The notes beneath the pieces are model-generated. The model was given only the letters and a program-made list of their open reading frames with translations. It ran no database searches and had not been told where the DNA came from. From assembly GCA_000507305.1 (NCBI GenBank), contig DF241711.1:1-64000 (forward strand): a stretch of DNA of 64,000 nucleotides, given 5' to 3'. Each line of letters begins with the position of its first letter. Within the stretch, counting starts at the first letter, position 1. A program made the translations under genes and the position numbers. The DNA is from Breviolum minutum Mf 1.05b.01 (taxonomy: Eukaryota > Sar > Dinophyceae > Suessiales > Symbiodiniaceae). Positions 59,070-64,000 of the stretch are shown here, piece after piece.

Positions 59070-59245
59070 TATTCCCAACCATGGGCTGGAACCTAGACAT
59101 TTGGTTCCTGTAGAAAGCAATTTGCATGATGCGAAGATGTGATCTCTCCACCAATGTAACTAATCCCGAGGCACATTGAGCAACCCGGTAGGCATTGAGT
59201 AATTTCTCTTGCTGATCCTTCGGCACCTGGCTGAAAAAGCCAGTG
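59070..59245 (-). CDS. unrecognised protein-like frame
   Basis: Reads FSQVPKDQQEKLLNAYRVAQ, CASGLVTLVERSHLRIMQ and IAFYRNQMSRFQPM. It is the most protein-like of three open frames here, with a mixed composition not forced by AT content. No family was recognised, and the exon boundaries are unknown. Confidence 0.25.
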
Positions 59246-59252
59246 CCCAAGG

Positions 59253-59430
59253 CTACCGCGACTCATGTGGAAAATGTATCCAAAAATGGCACGACTCTCT
59301 GGCTTTAAGGGCAATGGGTGTAGATATGCTAGCGTCATATATCATATGCAGCCCATGTACACATATCGTATTGTCTTCTTTTGGGCTCGTAATAAGGACA
59401 AAGTGTCCGTCAAAAGGTATGAAATGGTTG
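59253..59430 (-). CDS. unrecognised protein-like frame
   Basis: Reads GNHFIPFDGHFVLITSPKED and NTICVHGLHMIYDASISTPI before closing at SR-stop. It may be the exon before 59070-59245 in the same transcript. No family was recognised. Confidence 0.25.
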
Positions 59431-59909
59431 CCTTTTTGAAGCCCCACGTCAAAATGCACAAATGTAATAAATCGGATTGCATGGATTGCTTTCAACTCTC
59501 AAAGAAACTCATGCTGCTTTCACTACTGTGAAGCACAATAATTGCACGTTGCTATGTTCACAAGTATATGAATCTTCGAGCACCTAGACAGACTTGAAGA
59601 TATAGCAATGATACATGGAGTATCAGGGGCCATGATATGACAGCTTTCTGCAGCAAAAGAATCCGTGCTAATATGCTTGCATGATAGGATTCAAGGTCAC
59701 CCAAAAGACCAACAGACCAACGAACAAACAAACAAATCAACGGCTATAATACCACGTAAGGTCAATTCTGATTGCCACCAGCCCTGCACAAATCACATAT
59801 TAAACTAATTGTCCATATCCGTAGTTGGCTGAAGGAAGACGGATGAAAAAGGGCAATAAAACAAAACGTTGACCAAACATATCATGTCCACTAGGGAGCA
59901 TGAACTCAC

Positions 59910-60002
59910 CCCACCAACAAAAGACAAACATCCGGCCCTGGCATAAGGCCTTGTATATCCCATCGTCTTCGCAGTTGAAGCAAACCTGGCGGCGTTGCTC
60001 AT
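59910..60002 (-). CDS. possible first exon with organelle-type N-terminus
   Basis: ATG at 60002 in the context ACCATGAGC opens MSNAARFASTAKTMGYTRPY and ARAGCLSFVGG, ending before GTGAGT, a strong donor at 59909. The start is rich in Ala, Ser, Thr and Arg without acidic residues, like a mitochondrial or plastid presequence. A second frame (QVCFNCEDDGIYKALCQGRM) is also open, so the reading is uncertain. Confidence 0.33.
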
Positions 60003-60189
60003 GGTATCCTCCCCATGGGTTGAGTCTAAAAATGAAGCACCTTCAATCCCTGCCTTTCACACATAGAACACTTTGAATCAAAAATTAGAAGGGTTGCTGC
60101 TGGCAAGGTGGGATAGCACAATCAACGATCAAGTACATCAAACTATATACATACATATATGAAACATATCATAGATTACATACTTAATT

Positions 60190-60470
60190 GGATTTAAACA
60201 CACATACAATATAATATATGAAAGAAAAATATATAATATATAATATACATATAATAAATATAATATATATACTGTATATAAGACATACGATATATATTGT
60301 ATATATATATACAGAAAATATTAAATATATGCTATAAATATATACAATATAAACAAATATAATATGTATATATATATAAATACATTTTATATATATATAT
60401 ACATACATTATATATATATATATTAATATACTAAAAATATGCACAAATAAAGAATATATGCACATTATGT
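60190..60470 (+). repeat. extreme AT-rich tract
   Basis: TATA, ATATAC and TAATATA variants over 280 bases, over 85 percent A+T by eye. The open frame on the minus strand is Ile/Tyr-rich by composition only. Confidence 0.85.
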
Positions 60471-60600
60471 ATTCCACAATGTACTATTTCTCTATCTCCA
60501 TAATGATGGATAAGCAAGTGACGAGTGGAAACCACTCGTAGGATCCTTGAAGGACACTGAAAGCTGAAAGCACAATACAAGCAACACAACATATACGATG

Positions 60601-60693
60601 TCTGAAAACGTCAGGATCTGAAGCTTTGGCATCTTGGTTTGCAGCCTGTCATTGACTCATTGGGGAAGCAGCGGCTATAGAATGCTGTACGAA
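60601..60693 (-). pseudogene. PPR unit with stop in place of tryptophan
   Basis: HSIAAASPMSQ, then TGA, then QAANQDAKASDPDVF. Aligned to an intact unit, the stop falls exactly where SQWQ has W (TGG to TGA), and DPDVF is the next linker. Either a decayed unit or, less likely, an intron around the stop. Confidence 0.45.
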
Positions 60694-61469
60694 TAAGTCA
60701 TGCAATATTTGCGACAAATGGATTTTTACGGAAAACATGAAACTATAAACTAAACATGTATCATGTCATATTACATACATGCAGCACATATCTAATCTAT
60801 ACAAGCAAACAACAAGAGACTCTACAAAGTATATATGTATATGTTACATTCATATCATATACATAATATAAATATCTACACATGTGGAACTGCTGTAGGC
60901 CAAACACAAAAGTTTAAGCCAAAGGCATACCAAACATTGGCAGATTTTCGGGTAGAGATGTAGCATTATAGAATTCGACACTACAAGTAGATATTCAATA
61001 TGAAAATGCAATCTTCGAACGTTATCGACTGATCAAAGACTATGATGTTCTTGCTGCCATCTGCACCTCCAAAGTCATCCCTTACCATCTTGCTGTTCCC
61101 GCCTTCTCGCTATCAGTTCCAGCCTCTGTCTGAGCCAATACACCTTGGAAAAGGAAAGGATCGTCGTACAAGCAACAAGGAGCCTTGGGTCATGGCATGG
61201 TCATGCCTATGTAATCGAGATTTAGAAGATCTGTTTGAGTGTTTTCTCGCCCGACAGAACTAAGTACAACTTGATTCAATGCCTTCAATGAATCAGCATT
61301 TCATGTCTGTCAACACAAGGTCAAACACTGCGAACCAGGCCAGCAAGTCTTGGAAACCAGGCTTAGACATCAAAGCACCTATCATATCCCAACCAGTGAA
61401 TATCCTGAATGTTTACTACACTACGTGCATCCAACAAAAAATTCCCCAAACCACGGAGCTCCTCTTCAT

Positions 61470-61554
61470 CCCTCCAAGTGGCGTGTTCTTTGCACGGAAT
61501 TGATCGCAGTCAAAACATGTGACACCAAGTCAGATGTCCAAATTTCTTCTTCTT
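61470..61554 (-). CDS. PPR-like exon
   Basis: EIWTSDLVSHVLTAINSVQR carries SDLVSH for the linker and LTAINS for helix A. It is preceded by GATGTTTTCAAG, which could be branch and acceptor. No helix B follows before the frame closes. Confidence 0.55.
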
Positions 61555-62099
61555 GAAAACATCTCATTGTCAAAAGCACGGTGGGCCTCATGGTGCAATC
61601 CGTTGTAAGCGCGTGCATTCCTTTTCGTTGGGCCCAAAGTGCTGAAACGGCTTCATATGTGGAAGATCAGAGTAGCTGGAACACATGTAACCTGGAAGTT
61701 GGGAGGCATATATCCAAGGTTCAAAAGTACAGGCTGTTGACTACTTACTATATTTTTCTTTTAGTATTTTTGGAAATATCTAAATGATTGACGCAATTGT
61801 TTTGGCAATCCTAAGTTCTCCAATGGTTGATGATGTTGATGTGCCCGAGTAAACAACTTTCTAGCAAAGCTCCCAAAGGCGGGCACATAAACATCCCTCA
61901 GTACACACTGCCTACACATGTTCCACAGTTTTTGGGAGGCTAGCCAAAGGATATCAAGAATCATAATTTTGGGGGTGCTCTAGTCATATGATAACCGGAT
62001 TGTGACCATCCCAATAACAACTAACCATCAACCAACTGATAACTAGATTGGGGGTTCCAGGAACCTTGAAAGTACATCATCCCTAGCTGCAAAAAACTG

Positions 62100-63050
62100 C
62101 CCCAAATATTTTTTTTTGAAAATCACAGCTTTCAGCGGAAAAGACAAGTCATCCATTCATGTCCATGGTGATCAAAATCTTTCAAAATCCAAGGCACTTT
62201 TGCAGCGGCATGTTGGCGTCCTAAGCTGCCACTTGGATGGGGAAAGGATGGTCAAAACAGCCATGGCGCGTTCGTGTAACCAGATGAACAAAAGTGGTTG
62301 TACAATAATGTATAGGTCTTTGAATGGAAATTTGTCGTGTGGCTGGCTGGCCGAGAAACCAAGAGACTCTACGAGACGATGATATTTCTTGCATATTCAT
62401 TCTATTGTACTGTAAGATCTTCCGCTTCGTCAGCATGTCATGTTCCAACAGGAAAACACCAGCCCCAAACGTTGATCGACGGAAGCCAAAAAGAACTCAA
62501 ACATCAATCCCCCCTGGTATAGGTCGGATATGATTCGTTTAAAGGAACCTCGTAGCACATGCGATTTGACCCGTTACATATCAAACGGATGATCTGCTGT
62601 GTCGCATATATAAACTGCACTGATTCCAGCCTTGGAACCAAACAGTGCTGCACGATGCTCTGATATACAAAATGCCTTTGGTGTGTGATCTCATGCACTG
62701 TTATCGACCGGGCCATGATATAAGATGACGACGACACAGTCGATTAACATTTCCAAGAAACGATGGTAAGGATGGTGGTCATAATCAGGAGTGATAACGA
62801 CAAGGTCAGATTCAATAACAGTCATGGCGACTACGATTACTGTATTGATATGTAATCGTGATGAGGACGCAAAAGCGGAAACAAAAACATCATGAAAGCG
62901 AAGACAGCTACGACAATGATGCTGCTAGTGATGATAATAATAGTGTTCAGTGATATGTGAACATGATGACATCAAACATGTTGATAAGAATCACTGTGAC
63001 CATGACAACAATGATGATGACCATGGCGCATTTGATCGATGATGAAGATG
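62100..63050. other. no supported gene
   Basis: Two overlapping frames at 62116-62533 on the plus strand and 62221-62448 on the minus strand have no motif. From 62760 onward the sequence grades into GAT-rich simple sequence. Confidence 0.35.
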
Positions 63051-63054
63051 ACCA

Positions 63055-63187
63055 TCATCATTGATGATGATGATGATAATGATGATGATGAAAATGGTTG
63101 TGATGATCATGATCTTGATCATGCTGATAATTTTGATCATGATAAGGTTGCTGCTACCACGAGCTATTGATGATGATGATGATGATA

Positions 63188-63219
<32 letters not shown>

Positions 63220-63262
63220 GATGATGATGATGATTATGATAATGATGACGATGAATTTTATA
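63055..63262 (+). repeat. GAT microsatellite
   Basis: GATGAT units with AAT and GGT interruptions in two blocks (63062-63090 and 63168-63258) separated by a CATGATCTTGATCATG palindromic spacer. Confidence 0.94.
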
Positions 63263-63606
63263 TGATTTTATGATGATTGTGATTTATTGTGATGATCACT
63301 GCTAGAATGGTTATACCTTAACCTATAACCAAAGCTTGACAAACATGTTGAGGATGATGTGTTAATGTTGCTGACGATTTCTTTAGTGATCGGTACAGAC
63401 TGATATATAAATATATAGACTGTTTACCTTGTCTATATTTGCGGTTATTGAAGTACCTAACCTACGGTGTTCCAAGGTCAAATTATCAGAAACTGTTCCC
63501 CACACCGGAACATTCCCCACCAACCCTTTCACCCAAACACTCGCTTAATTTCTTCAATAATGATCGAATATGCTCGAATCATGTCTTTCCAACAGTGTCA
63601 CGTCAG

Positions 63607-63741
63607 AGGTTTGATGTGTTCACCTGCAACTTCACACAATTTACTAATCGCCAGGCTAGACTCGGAGAAGTCGCTCAGTTTGGGACAGTGGCCAGAGCCG
63701 GTGAGCATTCTTTGCAACACCACCTTAGCACGGGACTCCCG
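63607..63741 (-). CDS. PPR-like exon
   Basis: AKVVLQRMLTGSGHCPKLSD is helix B and linker (VVLQRM....C.KLSDFS), then FSESSLAISKLCEVAG is helix A. GCTAAG before GTGGTG is a possible AG|G acceptor near 63730. The plus strand is open too, so this is a motif-based choice. Confidence 0.5.
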
Positions 63742-64000
63742 AGGGGTACACATAGGTTCTACATGGTTCTACGGGGTAGCTATATATACATAGCAACTTC
63801 AACTTGAAATGCCAGAGTTTGGAGCCGAAACAGCAAAGATTGGTGGGAATCTACATCCTTCTGAGCAACTTCAAGCTAGTAATTCACGAAGCAAAATAAA
63901 CTTCATTTCTGAGAGGATATCTTTACTAATCCACCATCTAGTGAGGTAAACTGGGGGAAGTACCAAGAATTGCGGAAATAGAAAAACACGTCCTTGCATC

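Noticed and set aside
61581..61700. Plus-strand PPR-like string SVVSACIPFRWAQSAETA
   Set aside because: A single weak match on the strand without other coding support; the minus strand just below carries a better one.
1..64000. Transposable elements, reverse transcriptase, rRNA, CRISPR arrays
   Set aside because: Looked for on both strands; no catalytic motifs, terminal repeats, conserved rRNA blocks or spaced direct repeats were seen.

Overview
This window looks like nuclear DNA of a dinoflagellate, most likely a symbiodiniacean or close relative. Three things suggest this. First, dozens of short coding pieces, essentially all on the minus strand, carry the pentatricopeptide (PPR) signature typical of the large dinoflagellate PPR family (helix A like YNxAISACEKG, helix B like WQxALxLLxxM, linker LQPD). 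Second, one conserved splicing-factor gene can be rebuilt only by using GC and GA donor sites, a known dinoflagellate habit. Third, the gene structure is diffuse: exons of about 40 to 150 bases sit in introns of about 0.1 to 1.5 kb, with many AT runs and trinucleotide microsatellites. No bacterial, viral or transposon gene was recognised.

Layout, reading the minus strand from high to low coordinates. 63.7-54.5 kb: PPR-like exons, mixed with a few unrecognised exons and one repeat carrying an in-frame stop. 53.8-51.0 kb, perhaps to 49.7 kb or below: a YJU2/CWC16 (CCDC94) branching-step splicing factor with seven recognisable exons. 48.6-28.7 kb: a long string of PPR exons, with a possible terminal exon at 28.7 kb. 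28.4-0.1 kb: another string, densest between 27.3 and 18 kb. All supported coding pieces share one strand, which fits the unidirectional gene arrays of dinoflagellates. Where one PPR gene ends and the next begins cannot be fixed from the sequence alone.

PPR proteins bind RNA, usually in organelles, and control processing, editing, stability or translation. YJU2 helps the spliceosome carry out branching. So the recognisable content is RNA metabolism. Individual PPR exons were read by eye from motif fit. Scores near 0.8-0.9 mean the motif is clear; scores below 0.5 mean the frame keeps only part of it. Splice sites are stated only where they were traced. Intergenic and intronic stretches mostly hold AT-rich sequence and microsatellites. 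There is an assembly gap at 18587-18639 and an ambiguous base at 3102.
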